DNA of 64,000 bases, from the NCBI RefSeq assembly GCF_030813515.1, contig NZ_JAUSUK010000001.1, positions 868,001-932,000 on the forward strand. The letters are read 5' to 3'. The stretch comes from Rhodopseudomonas julia. Its GTDB lineage: Bacteria; Pseudomonadota; Alphaproteobacteria; Rhizobiales; Afifellaceae. The first letter of the stretch is position 1. Each line of letters opens with the position of its first letter. Positions 1 through 8,771 of this stretch are shown here, piece after piece. A program made the translations under genes and the position numbers. Below the pieces are notes generated by a model. That model was not told the DNA's origin. It saw only the letters and a program-made list of their open reading frames with translations, and searched no databases.

Positions 1-1
1 G

Positions 2-36
2 AAGGGCACGATCGGCAGCGATCGTGCCCTTTTCTT
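2..36 (+). terminator. Rho-independent terminator of an upstream gene
   Basis: A perfect 13-bp stem (AAGGGCACGATCG paired with CGATCGTGCCCTT, loop GCAG) is followed by a T-rich run (TTTTCTT) on the plus strand. The gene it ends lies left of the window. The stem is also just downstream of the minus-strand YjbR gene and may act on it too, although the T tract favours the plus direction. Confidence 0.8.
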
Positions 37-61
37 ATGAGGCCCTCAACGAGCGCGGCGT

Positions 62-427
62 TTACCCATCCTCTCGGTCGAGGCCCAGCTCCTTTTGCTT
101 TTTCTTCGAAAGCCCCTTCGCCACCAGACGGTGAGAGGCGCGCAGATAGGCGCGGAGGTCTTCGTCGGAGAGGCCTTGTGAAAAATCCTGGATCCAGGTG
201 AGGCCGCGTGAGGCGAGATAAGGCGCCGGACGCAGTCCCGGCTCATCCTTCAAAATCTCAAACGAGATCTCGGTCGTCTTGAAGGTGAAGGCCGGCTGGT
301 CGTCGTGCCAGCCGCCGATCGCAAAAACCTTGCCGCCGACCTTCCAGACATCGGCCCCTCCCCATTGCACGACGTGGGTCGTTGCCGGCAGCGCGCCACA
401 GAAAGCGTTGAATTCCTCGTAAGTCAC
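62..427 (-). CDS. MmcQ/YjbR family DNA-binding protein
   Basis: A 121-aa protein of the MmcQ/YjbR family (small alpha/beta fold, CyaY-like). The N-terminus has the typical start of the family (F-x-x-F-C-x-x-L-P followed by T-x-x-V-Q-W), then KVGGKVFA and a WHDD segment, a 'FK' strand, and a C-terminal helix with the S-H-R-L-V-A-K-G-L motif. The start is taken as GTG because no in-frame ATG precedes the conserved N-terminal helix and a GGGAG element lies just upstream. The family is annotated as DNA-binding but its cellular role is poorly defined. It is transcribed away from the neighbouring TetR gene and is probably a single-gene unit. Confidence 0.85.
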   Translation of the reverse strand: MTYEEFNAFCGALPATTHVVQWGGADVWKVGGKVFAIGGWHDDQPAFTFKTTEISFEILKDEPGLRPAPYLASRGLTWIQDFSQGLSDEDLRAYLRASHRLVAKGLSKKKQKELGLDREDG

Positions 428-512
428 ATCCCGCTCCCGGGCGACGGGACCGCCGCCTCACGGGCTTCGCCTAGCATGTCGCGGACGCCTGCGCAGCCAT
501 ATCTCGACATTA

Positions 513-541
513 AAACGAACGTTTGACTTAAACGAACGTTT
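513..541. promoter_or_regulatory. Tandem palindromic operator for the TetR/CecR-like repressor
   Basis: Two identical copies of the palindrome AAACGAACGTTT lie at 513-524 and 530-541, centred 17 bp apart. They sit directly before the TetR-family gene and in the gap between it and the divergent YjbR gene. TetR-family dimers typically bind such short inverted repeats in their own promoters, so autoregulation of the repressor and the efflux operon is the likely function. The palindromes are seen directly; the binding protein is inferred. Confidence 0.7.
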
Positions 542-585
542 GGCTGATGATCGCATCCGGATCGAAGGCGAGAAAGTCCTTATTC

Positions 586-1365
586 ATGAGCCGAAGCCCC
601 CTGTCACAGCCCGAAGACGCAGCTCGCCGATCGAAGCGAGCGGAGACAGCCGACGGTGCGACCGAAGATCGGGCAACGCCGCGACGCTCCCCGGCGAGCC
701 CGGCCAATGTGCCGGGCGACACGACGCGCGAGCGCATTCTCGATGCCGCTTTGGAGTTGTTCGGCGAACGCGGCCTGCACGCCGCCTCTGTGCGCGATGT
801 CGCCAAGCTCGCCAAGGCCAATGTGGCCGCGATCTCCTATCACTTCGGCGGCAAGGAGGAGCTCTATCTCGCCGTCGCCGGCCATGTCGCAGAGATTATG
901 GGGAGCCGGATTGCGGAACGCGCGCCACAGATCGTCGACGCAGCCCCTCCCGCAAACCCGCAAGACGCGCTTGCCCGCCTGGAGCTCGCCTTCGATACGA
1001 TCATCGACGTCATCGTCGGCAATGAGGACATGCGCCGCGTCGCCCGCTTCGTGTTGCGCGAACAAATGAGCCCGACGGCCGCCTTCGACATCATCTACGC
1101 GCAGGTGATGGAGCGCATGCACCGCACGGTCTGCCTCAATTTCGGCGTCGCCACGGGCCTCGATCCCGACAGCGAAGCCGTGCGTCTCAGAACGTTTCTT
1201 CTCATCGGCCAGGGCATTTTTCTGCGCGTCGCCGAGGCCGTGGTTCTGCGCCGGCTGGAGGCCGACCGGTATACCCCGCCGCTGCTCGACGAGATCAAAG
1301 CGATGCTCCGGACGCATCTTCATCTCGTCGTGGCGGACCTGCGCGGCCGCAAGGCGGAGGCATGA
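586..1365 (+). CDS. TetR family transcriptional regulator, CecR/YbiH-like
   Basis: A TetR repressor with an N-terminal helix-turn-helix (T-R-E-R-I-L-D-A-A-L-E-L-F, then a Y-H-F-G-G-K-E-E-L-Y recognition-helix end) and a C-terminal ligand domain resembling the CerR/CecR family. It is followed 2 bp later by an HlyD adaptor and then an ABC exporter, the same order as E. coli cecR-ybhGFSR, where the repressor controls drug efflux. The ATG at 586 is preferred because GAAGG/GAGAAAG precedes it at normal distance. An upstream in-frame ATG at 547 would add 13 residues but directly abuts the operator and has no ribosome-binding site. A long low-complexity stretch (R, S, P, T) precedes the HTH. Confidence 0.85.
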   Translation: MSRSPLSQPEDAARRSKRAETADGATEDRATPRRSPASPANVPGDTTRERILDAALELFGERGLHAASVRDVAKLAKANVAAISYHFGGKEELYLAVAGHVAEIMGSRIAERAPQIVDAAPPANPQDALARLELAFDTIIDVIVGNEDMRRVARFVLREQMSPTAAFDIIYAQVMERMHRTVCLNFGVATGLDPDSEAVRLRTFLLIGQGIFLRVAEAVVLRRLEADRYTPPLLDEIKAMLRTHLHLVVADLRGRKAEA

Positions 1366-1366
1366 G

Positions 1367-2347
1367 ATGCGTATCGCCGGCGTCCTTTTCGTCATCCTTG
1401 CGGCTGTCGCGGCCCTGTCCGCCTGCGGGCGTGCCGGCGAAGCCGATGCGCCTTCCCTGCAAGGCTATGTGGAAGGCGACTTCGTCTATGCCGCGCCGGA
1501 AATCGCCGGACGGCTTGCCGAAATAAAGGTCCAGGAAGGGGCGGACGTTGAGGCCGGCGCCCTCCTTTTCACCCTCGACCGCCAGACGATCGAAGCGGAG
1601 TTGCGCCAGTCGGAGGCGGAACTCGCCGCTGCCGAGGCCGAACTCGCCGACCGCCGCGAGGGGCAGCGCCCCGTCGAACTTTCCGTCATCGAGGCGCAGA
1701 TCGACAGGGCGCGCGCCTCCCGCGATCAGGCGGAAAAGGAGTTTCAGCGCCAGCAAGACCTCTTTCAACGCGGCGTCATCGCCAAGGCGCGCCTCGATCA
1801 GGCGAGCGAAACCCTGTCCGTCGCCGAAGCGCAACTTGCCGAGGCCCGGCGCCAGAAGGACGTCGCCACGCTGCCGGCCCGCAAAGCCCAGATCGAGACG
1901 GCGGAACGCCAGGTCGAGGCGGCGCGCGCCGGCGTCACGCAGGCCAAGACCAAGCTTGCGAAGACGAATGTCCGCGCCCCGGAAGCGGGCCTCATCGACG
2001 ATGTCTATTATCGCCCGGGCGAGGTCGTCGCAGCGGGCGAGCCCGTGCTCTCTCTTCTGCCGGAGAGCGAACGCAAGATCGTCTTCTTCGTGCCGGAACC
2101 GCAGCTCGCGCAGCTGCCGCACAATGCCGAAATCGCCATCTCCTGCGACAATTGCCCGGCCGGTCTCACGGCCCGGGTGACGCGCATCTCGGCGGAAGCG
2201 GAATTCACGCCGCCGGTGATCTTTTCGGAAAAACGCCGCGACAAACTTCTCTTCCGCGCCGAGGCGCGGCCCATCGGCAAGACCGGGGATCTGCGCGTCG
2301 GGCAGCCGGTCGATGTGCGCCTCGTCGCCGCGGAGCCCGGATCATGA
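1367..2347 (+). CDS. HlyD family periplasmic adaptor lipoprotein (YbhG-like)
   Basis: A 326-aa membrane-fusion (adaptor) protein of an ABC efflux pump. The N-terminus is a lipoprotein signal with lipobox L-S-A-C (Cys20), so the mature protein should be lipid-anchored in the inner membrane and project into the periplasm. It is followed by a biotinyl-lipoyl-like half (GYVEGDFVYAAPEIAGR), a long Glu/Ala/Arg-rich coiled-coil hairpin at about residues 70-190, and the second lipoyl half with A-P-x-x-G-x-I. The stop overlaps the start of the ATPase gene by 4 bp (ATGA), indicating translational coupling. It resembles YbhG/YhiI. The substrate is not evident. Confidence 0.9.
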   Translation: MRIAGVLFVILAAVAALSACGRAGEADAPSLQGYVEGDFVYAAPEIAGRLAEIKVQEGADVEAGALLFTLDRQTIEAELRQSEAELAAAEAELADRREGQRPVELSVIEAQIDRARASRDQAEKEFQRQQDLFQRGVIAKARLDQASETLSVAEAQLAEARRQKDVATLPARKAQIETAERQVEAARAGVTQAKTKLAKTNVRAPEAGLIDDVYYRPGEVVAAGEPVLSLLPESERKIVFFVPEPQLAQLPHNAEIAISCDNCPAGLTARVTRISAEAEFTPPVIFSEKRRDKLLFRAEARPIGKTGDLRVGQPVDVRLVAAEPGS

Positions 2348-3291
2348 GGTCGGGCACCAGCCAAAGCGATCGGCCCCCCGTCATCGAGGTCGAAAATCTG
2401 ACCAAGCGTTTCGGCGGCAAAGCGGTCGTCAAGGACATCGACCTTGAGATCGCGCGCGGCGAGATCGTCGGCTTTCTCGGCCCGAACGGCTCCGGCAAGA
2501 CCACGACCATCCGCATGATCTGCGGGCTTTTGCACCCCGATGGCGGCAGCGGCACCTGCCTTGGCTACGACATCCTGACACAAGCGGAGGAGATCAAGCG
2601 GCGCGTCGGCTATATGACGCAGCGCTTCTCGCTCTACGAAGACCTGACGATCGAGGAAAACCTCGTCTTCGTCGCCCGCCTCTACGGTATGAAGAATGTG
2701 CGCAAGGCGGCGAAAGACACGCTCGACCGCCTCGGCCTCGCTTCGAGGCGCGGCCAGCTCGCGGGCACGTTGTCCGGCGGCTGGAAGCAGCGTCTGGCGC
2801 TTGCTGCCTGCACCATGCACAAGCCGGAGCTCCTTCTCCTCGACGAGCCGACGGCGGGCGTCGATCCGAAGGCGCGGCGCGAATTCTGGGACGAGATCCA
2901 CGAGCTCGCCGAACTCGGCCTCACCGTCCTCGTCTCCACCCATTACATGGACGAGGCGGAGCGCTGCCACCGCATCGTCTACATCGCCTACGGCACGATC
3001 GTGGCGCGCGGTACGGTCTCAGAGATCATCGACCAGTCGAAGCTCACCACCTTCATCTTGAGCGGCAAAGGCGCGCCGGCGGCCGCCAAGGCGCTGACCG
3101 GGGCAGACGGCGTCGAACAGGTCGCGCCCTTCGGCAGCGAGGTGCATGTCGTCGGCTCCGATGCGCAAGCCCTCAAAACCGCGATCGATTCCGTCAAAAC
3201 CGACCACGACATCGCCGTACGTCAGGGCGAAACGACGCTCGAAGACGTCTTCATCCGCCTGATGAGCCAGGCGCAGGCTCTGGAGAAATGA
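2344..3291 (+). CDS. ABC transporter ATP-binding protein (YbhF-like, single NBD)
   Basis: A 315-aa ATPase of an ABC-2 exporter. It has Walker A G-P-N-G-S-G-K-T-T, the signature motif L-S-G-G-W-K-Q-R (Trp in place of the more usual residue), Walker B L-L-L-L-D-E-P-T-A-G-V-D and an H-loop S-T-H-Y. The C-terminal extension ends in L-E-D-V-F-I-R-L as in drug/polysaccharide ABC-2 ATPases. The ATG within the ATGA overlap with the adaptor gene is chosen; the open frame extends upstream but only inside the adaptor gene. E. coli YbhF has two nucleotide-binding domains and this protein has one, so it should work as a homodimer with the permease that follows. Confidence 0.9.
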   Translation: MRSGTSQSDRPPVIEVENLTKRFGGKAVVKDIDLEIARGEIVGFLGPNGSGKTTTIRMICGLLHPDGGSGTCLGYDILTQAEEIKRRVGYMTQRFSLYEDLTIEENLVFVARLYGMKNVRKAAKDTLDRLGLASRRGQLAGTLSGGWKQRLALAACTMHKPELLLLDEPTAGVDPKARREFWDEIHELAELGLTVLVSTHYMDEAERCHRIVYIAYGTIVARGTVSEIIDQSKLTTFILSGKGAPAAAKALTGADGVEQVAPFGSEVHVVGSDAQALKTAIDSVKTDHDIAVRQGETTLEDVFIRLMSQAQALEK

Positions 3292-3292
3292 G

Positions 3293-4426
3293 ATGGGCCT
3301 GATCTCGCTCTCCCGCATCAAGGCGGTGCTCCTCAAAGAGGTCATCCAGATGCGCCGCGACCGGCTCACCTTCGCGATGATCATCGGCATCCCGATCCTG
3401 CAGCTCATCCTCTTCGGCTATGCCATCAACACCGATCCGAAGATGCTGCCGACGGGCGTTCTCATCCTCGACGGCGGGCCAGTGTCGCGCGCCATCGTCG
3501 CGGGCATGGAAACTTCCGGCTATTTCGACATTGCCGCCCCGCTCGCCCGCGAGGCGGAGGCGCGCGAGGCGCTCGAAGACGGCTCGCTCTCCTTCGTCCT
3601 CACCATTCCGCAGAATTTCGAGCGCGATCTCGTGCGTGGCCTTTCCCCCGAAGTCGTCGTGGAAGCCGACGCGACCGATCCCGCCGCCTCCGCCAATGCG
3701 CTCGCCGCCATGCCGGAGATCGTCAGCCGCGCCATCGCCCACGCCTTGAGCGGCCCGCTCGGCGCAAAGAGCGCACAGGCGCGCAGTGCCGACGTCATCA
3801 TCCACCGTCTCTACAATCCGGAAGGCATCAGCCAGTACAACATCGTGCCGGGCCTTCTCGGCACCATCCTGACCATGACCACGACCTTGATGACGGCGCT
3901 CGCCCTCACCCGCGAGATCGAACGCGGCACGATGGAGAACCTTCTCTCCATGCCGGTCAAACCGGTGGAGATCATGATCGGCAAGATCGTGCCCTATATC
4001 GGCCTCGGCCTCATCCAGGTCGTCGTCATCCTCGCCGCCGCGCTCATGCTCTTCAACGTGCCGATGCTCGGCAATTATCTCGCCCTCCTCGTCGCCGTCA
4101 CCATCTTCCTCGCCGCCAATGTGACGCTCGGCTACACCTTCTCCACGCTCGCCCGTACGCAGCTCCAGGCGATGCAGATGACGTTCTTCTTCTTTCTGCC
4201 GTCGATCCTTCTCTCGGGCTTCATGTTCCCCTTCCGCGGCATGCCGGAATGGGCGCAGATCCTCGGCAATATCCTGCCGCTCACCCATTTCCTGCGCGTC
4301 GTGCGCGGCATCATGCTGAAGGGCAGCGAGCTCTCTTTCGTCTGGCCGGAGATCTGGCCGATCCTCGTGTTCCTCGGCGTCATCGCCACGCTCGCCCTTA
4401 TCCGCTTCCGCAACACCCTCGATTGA
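3293..4426 (+). CDS. ABC-2 type transporter permease (YbhS/YbhR-like)
   Basis: A 377-aa permease with one N-terminal transmembrane helix (around residues 22-42), a large extracytoplasmic domain of about 130 residues, and five C-terminal helices including the conserved E-R-G-T-M-E-N-L-L-S-M-P loop of ABC-2 (DrrB-like) permeases. The start lies 1 bp after the ATPase stop, so the adaptor, ATPase and permease are one operon. The E. coli system has two permeases (YbhS and YbhR). Here only one is present, so a homodimeric pore is inferred. The likely role is efflux of a toxic amphiphile or drug under control of the upstream repressor. Confidence 0.9.
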   Translation: MGLISLSRIKAVLLKEVIQMRRDRLTFAMIIGIPILQLILFGYAINTDPKMLPTGVLILDGGPVSRAIVAGMETSGYFDIAAPLAREAEAREALEDGSLSFVLTIPQNFERDLVRGLSPEVVVEADATDPAASANALAAMPEIVSRAIAHALSGPLGAKSAQARSADVIIHRLYNPEGISQYNIVPGLLGTILTMTTTLMTALALTREIERGTMENLLSMPVKPVEIMIGKIVPYIGLGLIQVVVILAAALMLFNVPMLGNYLALLVAVTIFLAANVTLGYTFSTLARTQLQAMQMTFFFFLPSILLSGFMFPFRGMPEWAQILGNILPLTHFLRVVRGIMLKGSELSFVWPEIWPILVFLGVIATLALIRFRNTLD

Positions 4427-4601
4427 GCGCAGCACGACAGCCGGGGCGGGCATGAGGCGTGGCCTCACCGCCACGGTTCCCGAAAAAGCCCCTGGTCGGA
4501 CGATTCGTTTCTTTGCTGTGCACTATGGAGCCGGTAGCGGTTGTCCCATGCAAGAGCTTGGCAACACCACAGACAGATCGGCCACCGTCAGAGGGACGAA
4601 G

Positions 4602-5414
4602 ATGCTGCGGGTCGACCCGCGCGCCGCGATCTGCGCATTCGCAGGCGGTGTCCTTGCGGCATTCATCGCCGCCGCGCCCGTTGCCGCGCAGGAAACGCCG
4701 GTTCCCACAGGCAAAAGCAGCCACGATCTCATCCTGGAGCTCGGCGCCGGCGCCTCGGTCCAGCCCGCCTATGAAGGTGCGGACGATTATACCGTTCAGC
4801 CGCAGCCCTTCGTGGCGCTGCATTATCTCAGCCTGCCGGTTTTCGGCGAGTTCGGCGGCAAGCCCGAACAGGGACTTTCGGTCAGCCCGTCCTTCCGCGT
4901 CGTGCGCGAACGCGACGACAGCGATTATCCCAAGCTGCGCGGCATCGGCGACGTCGATACGGCCGTGGAACTCGGCGGCGCCGTCAAATATCGGTGGAAC
5001 AACCTTGAGGCCTATCTCGCGCTTCGCCGCGGCGTGACGGGCCATGACGGCTTCGTCGGCGAGACGGGCGTCAATCTCGTGACGTATCCGACCGACAAAC
5101 TCCAAATCACAGCCGGTCCCAGGCTCTCCTTCGCCGATGCGGAATATCTGCAGACCTATCTCGGCATCACGCCGGCGCAGGCGGCGGCCTCGGGTCTTGC
5201 GATCTTCGATCCCGACGGCGGCATCAAGGGTGTCGGCGCCTCGCTCGAAGCGCGCTACGCCTTCACCGAGAACTGGTCGGTCGTCGGCCAGGCCGGCTAC
5301 GAGCATCTCGTGGGCGATGCCGCGGATTCGCCGATCACCGATGCCGGCAGCGAGAACCAGTTCACGGCGGCTCTCGGCCTCACCTACAAATTCGGTCTCG
5401 ACCTCTTCGATTGA
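4602..5414 (+). CDS. MipA/OmpV family outer-membrane protein
   Basis: A 270-aa predicted outer-membrane beta-barrel of the MipA/OmpV family (MltA-interacting / scaffolding protein). It has a Sec signal peptide of about 30 residues ending A-P-V-A-A-Q, a mature N-terminus with the family pattern G-A-G-A-S-V-x-P-x-Y-E-G-A-D-D-Y, alternating amphipathic strands, and an aromatic-containing end (L-T-Y-K-F-G-L-D-L-F-D). The start at ATG 4602 is supported by GAGGGA six bases upstream and by the signal peptide; the upstream open extension encodes no recognisable sequence. It is probably monocistronic, and its physiological partner cannot be read from context. Confidence 0.88.
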   Translation: MLRVDPRAAICAFAGGVLAAFIAAAPVAAQETPVPTGKSSHDLILELGAGASVQPAYEGADDYTVQPQPFVALHYLSLPVFGEFGGKPEQGLSVSPSFRVVRERDDSDYPKLRGIGDVDTAVELGGAVKYRWNNLEAYLALRRGVTGHDGFVGETGVNLVTYPTDKLQITAGPRLSFADAEYLQTYLGITPAQAAASGLAIFDPDGGIKGVGASLEARYAFTENWSVVGQAGYEHLVGDAADSPITDAGSENQFTAALGLTYKFGLDLFD

Positions 5415-5510
5415 GCGGCGCCCGCGCCGCTTTCCATCGGCCCGCGTCGCAGCCCTTTCGTCGAGCTTCGCCTTCTCTCCATCATAGTCTATGAAGGAGG
5501 AGAGGTGTTC

Positions 5511-6926
5511 ATGAGCGAATCGAATAGAGACCCGGTAACGCTTCCGGTTTCGGCAACCAATCCCGGACGCGGCGTCGCCAACAGTGAAGAAGCCCGACGC
5601 TGGTGCCGGGAACGCGCCATCGAAGACATCGAATGCATCGTGCCGGATCAGGCCGGTGTTGCCCGCGGCAAGCTGATGCCGACCGGAAAATTCTTCGACG
5701 ACAAGCCGATGACGCTGCCGGCGGCGATCTTCACCCAGACCATCACCGGCGATTATCCGGACCGCGACGAAGAGGAATACGCCGAATCGATCACGGACGG
5801 CGATCTCATCTTCCGCCCGGATTTCTCCACCCTCGCCGTCGTGCCCTGGGCGTCCGACCCGACCGCGCATGTCATCCACAACGCCTATCACCGCGACGGG
5901 CGGCCCGTGGAAGTTTCCCCGCGCCGGGTGCTGCAGCAGGTCATCCAGCTCTACAACGACGCCGGCATCCAGCCGGTGGTGGCGCCCGAGCTCGAATTCT
6001 ATCTCGTCAAACCCAATCTCGATCCGGATTATCCGCTCGAGCCGCCGGTCGGACGATCCGGGCGCACGGAGCGCGCCCGCCAGGCCTATTCGATCTCCGC
6101 GGTCAACGAGTTCGAAGCCCTCTTCGACGACATCTACGAATTCTCCGAAGCCCAGGGGCTCGAGATCGACACCCTCGCCCATGAGGCGGGGACGGCGCAG
6201 ATGGAGATCAATCTGCGCCACGGAGATCCCGTCGAACTCGCCGACCAGGTGTTTCTGTTCAAGCGCACGATCCGCGAGGCGGCACTGCGCCATCAGATGT
6301 ATGCGACCTTCATGGCGAAGCCCATTGCCGCCGAGCCCGGCTCGGCCATGCACATCCACCATTCGGTGGTGAGCCTCGAGACGGGAGACAACATCTTCTC
6401 CACGTCCGACGGCGGCGCCAGCAAGGAATTCCTCAATTATATCGCCGGCCTGCAGACCTACATTCCGCGGGCCATGGCGATGATGGCACCGTTCGTGAAT
6501 TCCTATCGCCGCATCACGCCGCACACCTCCGCGCCGATCAATATGCGCTGGGGCTACGACAACCGCACAGTCGGGCTGCGCGTGCCTCTCTCCGATCCCG
6601 CGGCACGGCGCGTGGAAAACCGCGTCCCCTCCTCCGACGCCAATCCCTATCTCGCGATCGCTGCCTCGCTCGCCTGCGGCTATCTCGGTCTCGTCAACAA
6701 GCTCGAACCGGACGAACCGGCGACCGGCACGGGCTATGACGCGCCCTTCACCCTGCCGCGCTCCATCCTCGATGCCGTCCAGCTTCTGGAGAACACGCCG
6801 GAACTGGTGGAAATCTTCGGCAGCGCCTTCGTCAGCATCTATCGCGGCATCAAGGAAACCGAATACGAAACCTTCATGGGGGTGATCAGCCCCTGGGAGC
6901 GTGAATACCTCCTTCTCAGCGTTTAA
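5511..6926 (+). CDS. Glutamine synthetase family protein, gamma-glutamylputrescine synthetase-like (PuuA-like)
   Basis: A 471-aa glutamine synthetase fold ligase. It has the beta-grasp N-terminus, a metal-binding E-L-E-F-Y strand, a second block around H-E-A-G-T-A-Q-M-E-I-N, the nucleotide loop H-I-H-H-S in place of the GS H-x-N-Q-S, and a conserved R-x-E-N-R-V-P-S-S-D-A-N-P-Y-L segment. These features fit the PuuA-like branch rather than the housekeeping GlnA, which carries a Tyr adenylylation site near the C-terminus. The FAD oxidase gene that follows is the usual partner in the Puu pathway, where polyamines are gamma-glutamylated and then oxidised. A strong AAGGAGG at 5494-5500 supports the ATG at 5511. 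The exact amine substrate is inferred. Confidence 0.85.
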   Translation: MSESNRDPVTLPVSATNPGRGVANSEEARRWCRERAIEDIECIVPDQAGVARGKLMPTGKFFDDKPMTLPAAIFTQTITGDYPDRDEEEYAESITDGDLIFRPDFSTLAVVPWASDPTAHVIHNAYHRDGRPVEVSPRRVLQQVIQLYNDAGIQPVVAPELEFYLVKPNLDPDYPLEPPVGRSGRTERARQAYSISAVNEFEALFDDIYEFSEAQGLEIDTLAHEAGTAQMEINLRHGDPVELADQVFLFKRTIREAALRHQMYATFMAKPIAAEPGSAMHIHHSVVSLETGDNIFSTSDGGASKEFLNYIAGLQTYIPRAMAMMAPFVNSYRRITPHTSAPINMRWGYDNRTVGLRVPLSDPAARRVENRVPSSDANPYLAIAASLACGYLGLVNKLEPDEPATGTGYDAPFTLPRSILDAVQLLENTPELVEIFGSAFVSIYRGIKETEYETFMGVISPWEREYLLLSV

Positions 6927-6950
6927 CCCTCTCCAACCTTCGAGCGAGCC

Positions 6951-8225
6951 GTGCCGCGGCCTTTCCCGCCCTCCTGGTACCATCTGACAGCAGGTGACCG
7001 CCCCGAAAGGCAGACGCTCTCGGGCAAGGCCGAGGCGGATATCTGCGTCATCGGCGGCGGCCTCGCCGGCCTCTCCGCAGCCCTGCATCTCGCCGAAGCG
7101 GGGACGCGGGTCGTGCTGTTGGAGGCGGACCGGCTCGGTTACGGCGCGTCGGGGCGCAATGGCGGCCAGATCCATTCCGGCCAGCGCCGCGATATTCTCT
7201 GGCTTGAAAAGCATTACGGCTTTGCTCGCGCCAAGGCGCTCTGGCAGGTCGGCGAAGAGGCAAAAGCGCTCGTGCGCAGTCTTGCCGCCCGCTTCGGCTG
7301 CAAGATCACCAACGGCCTCATCGACGTCTTTCACCGGCCGGCCGACGAAAAGGAAAACGCCCATTTCGTCGAGACGCTGCGGGAGCGCTACGATTATCCC
7401 GACATCGAGGTTTTGAGCCGGGAGGCGGCAGCCGAGGCCGTCGGCTCGCCCTCCTATTACGGCGGCTGCCGCGACAGAGGCGCCGGGCATCTCGACCCTT
7501 ACGCCTTCCTCCTCGGCCTCGCCGGCGCGACCGAAGCCGCAGGCGCCAGCCTTTTCGAAGACAGCCCCGCCCTCTCCTACAGGAAAGAGAACGGGCGCTT
7601 TTGTGTCCAAACGCCGTCCGGCGAGGTGACAGCGGAGCGCCTCATCGTCACCACCAACGGCCGTTCAGGTCCGTTCGAGGCCGTCACCCGCGGGCGCACC
7701 GTCGGCGTCAACAGCTTCATGGTGGCGACGGAACCGCTCGGAGATCTCGAAAACACCGTCCTGCCCGGCGGCGAATGCGCCTCCGACAGCTATTTCGTCA
7801 TCTGCTACTGGCGAAAATCGGCGGACGGGCGTCTCCTCTTCGGCGGCGGCGAAAGCAGCGCCGGGCGCATCCCCTCCGACATCGGCAGCTTCGTGCGGCC
7901 GCATTTCCTGCGCGTCTATCCGCAACTGAAAGACATCAAGATCGCCCATGGCTGGGGCGGCGTCGTCTCGATCACGCCGGCACGCATGCCCTTCATCCGT
8001 GAGATCGCGCCGGGCGTCATGGCGGCCGCCGGCTTTTCCGGCCAGGGCGTGGCACTCGCGCCCTATGTCGGCAAGCTCCTCGCCGAAGAGGCGCTCGGCC
8101 GTGTGCCGCAGGAACTCGCCCTCTACACCGACCTCAAGGTCGGCCGCGTGCCGGGCATCACCGCACTTCGCCGCGCCATGGTGAGCCTCGCCATCTGGCA
8201 CGGCCAGCTCGTCGACCGGTTCTGA
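6951..8225 (+). CDS. FAD-dependent oxidoreductase, gamma-glutamylputrescine oxidase-like (PuuB-like)
   Basis: A 424-aa DAO-family flavoenzyme. The dinucleotide-binding motif G-G-G-L-A-G-L-S-A-A-L-H-L-A lies at residues 37-50, followed by E-A-D-R-L-G-Y-G-A-S-G-R-N-G-G-Q typical of PuuB, and a C-terminal FAD segment with G-W-G-G-V and G-F-S-G-Q-G. The GTG start gives the family N-terminal W-Y segment in the right place. It lies 24 bp after the PuuA-like ligase, which supports a two-step polyamine degradation pair: glutamylation, then oxidative deamination. No PuuC aldehyde dehydrogenase or PuuD-type hydrolase of this pathway lies next to them. Confidence 0.87.
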   Translation: MPRPFPPSWYHLTAGDRPERQTLSGKAEADICVIGGGLAGLSAALHLAEAGTRVVLLEADRLGYGASGRNGGQIHSGQRRDILWLEKHYGFARAKALWQVGEEAKALVRSLAARFGCKITNGLIDVFHRPADEKENAHFVETLRERYDYPDIEVLSREAAAEAVGSPSYYGGCRDRGAGHLDPYAFLLGLAGATEAAGASLFEDSPALSYRKENGRFCVQTPSGEVTAERLIVTTNGRSGPFEAVTRGRTVGVNSFMVATEPLGDLENTVLPGGECASDSYFVICYWRKSADGRLLFGGGESSAGRIPSDIGSFVRPHFLRVYPQLKDIKIAHGWGGVVSITPARMPFIREIAPGVMAAAGFSGQGVALAPYVGKLLAEEALGRVPQELALYTDLKVGRVPGITALRRAMVSLAIWHGQLVDRF

Positions 8226-8285
8226 GCACGGCGTAAAGCGAAGACGCGCGCGGGAACACGCACAACGCGAGCGCGTTATCGCTTC

Positions 8286-8771
8286 ATGGACCGCACCGCT
8301 TCATCTCGCTTCGACACCGCCTTCGACGGCACCTCTTCGCGCCAGCACAGCGCCGTGGAAATCGAGCGCGAGCTCAACCGGCTTGAATCGCTGGCGAAGA
8401 TGATGGATGCGCGGTTCGGCGTGCCGGGCTTCCGCTTCGGCTTCGATTCGCTGATCGGCCTCATCCCCGGCATCGGCGATGCGGCGGGCGGCGTCATTTC
8501 CGCCTATCTCATCTACCGCGCCCATCAGCTCGGCGCCGACATGGATGTGAAGGCGAAGATGGTGCGCAATGCCGGCTTCGACTTCGCGCTCGGCCTCGTG
8601 CCCCTCGTCGGCGATCTCGGCGACGTCTACTTCAAGGCCAATCTGCGCAATGTGCGGCTTCTCACCGAGCATCTTCGCGAAAAGCACGGCATCGGCATGG
8701 TCGATGTGACCGGCGAGGCACGCATCCGCGACGTGACCCCGAAGAATGCGACGGCGAAGAAGCGCCGCTAA
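8286..8771 (+). CDS. DUF4112 domain-containing protein
   Basis: A 161-aa protein matching DUF4112. An N-terminal helix (L-N-R-L-E-S-L-A-K-M-M-D) is followed by two Gly-rich hydrophobic repeats of the family, L-I-G-L-I-P-G-I-G-D and L-G-L-V-P-L-V-G-D-L-G-D, predicted as membrane-associated helices, with K-A-N-L-R-N behind the second. The C-terminus is basic (A-K-K-R-R). Its last 4 bp overlap the end of the convergent guanine deaminase gene. No function is established for the family. Confidence 0.85.
   Translation: MDRTASSRFDTAFDGTSSRQHSAVEIERELNRLESLAKMMDARFGVPGFRFGFDSLIGLIPGIGDAAGGVISAYLIYRAHQLGADMDVKAKMVRNAGFDFALGLVPLVGDLGDVYFKANLRNVRLLTEHLREKHGIGMVDVTGEARIRDVTPKNATAKKRR

Noticed and set aside
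4398-7610. A 1070-codon minus-strand open frame opposite the MipA and PuuA/PuuB-like genes
   Set aside because: It is the antisense shadow of three well-supported plus-strand genes, has no protein family features, and long spurious frames are expected at this GC content.
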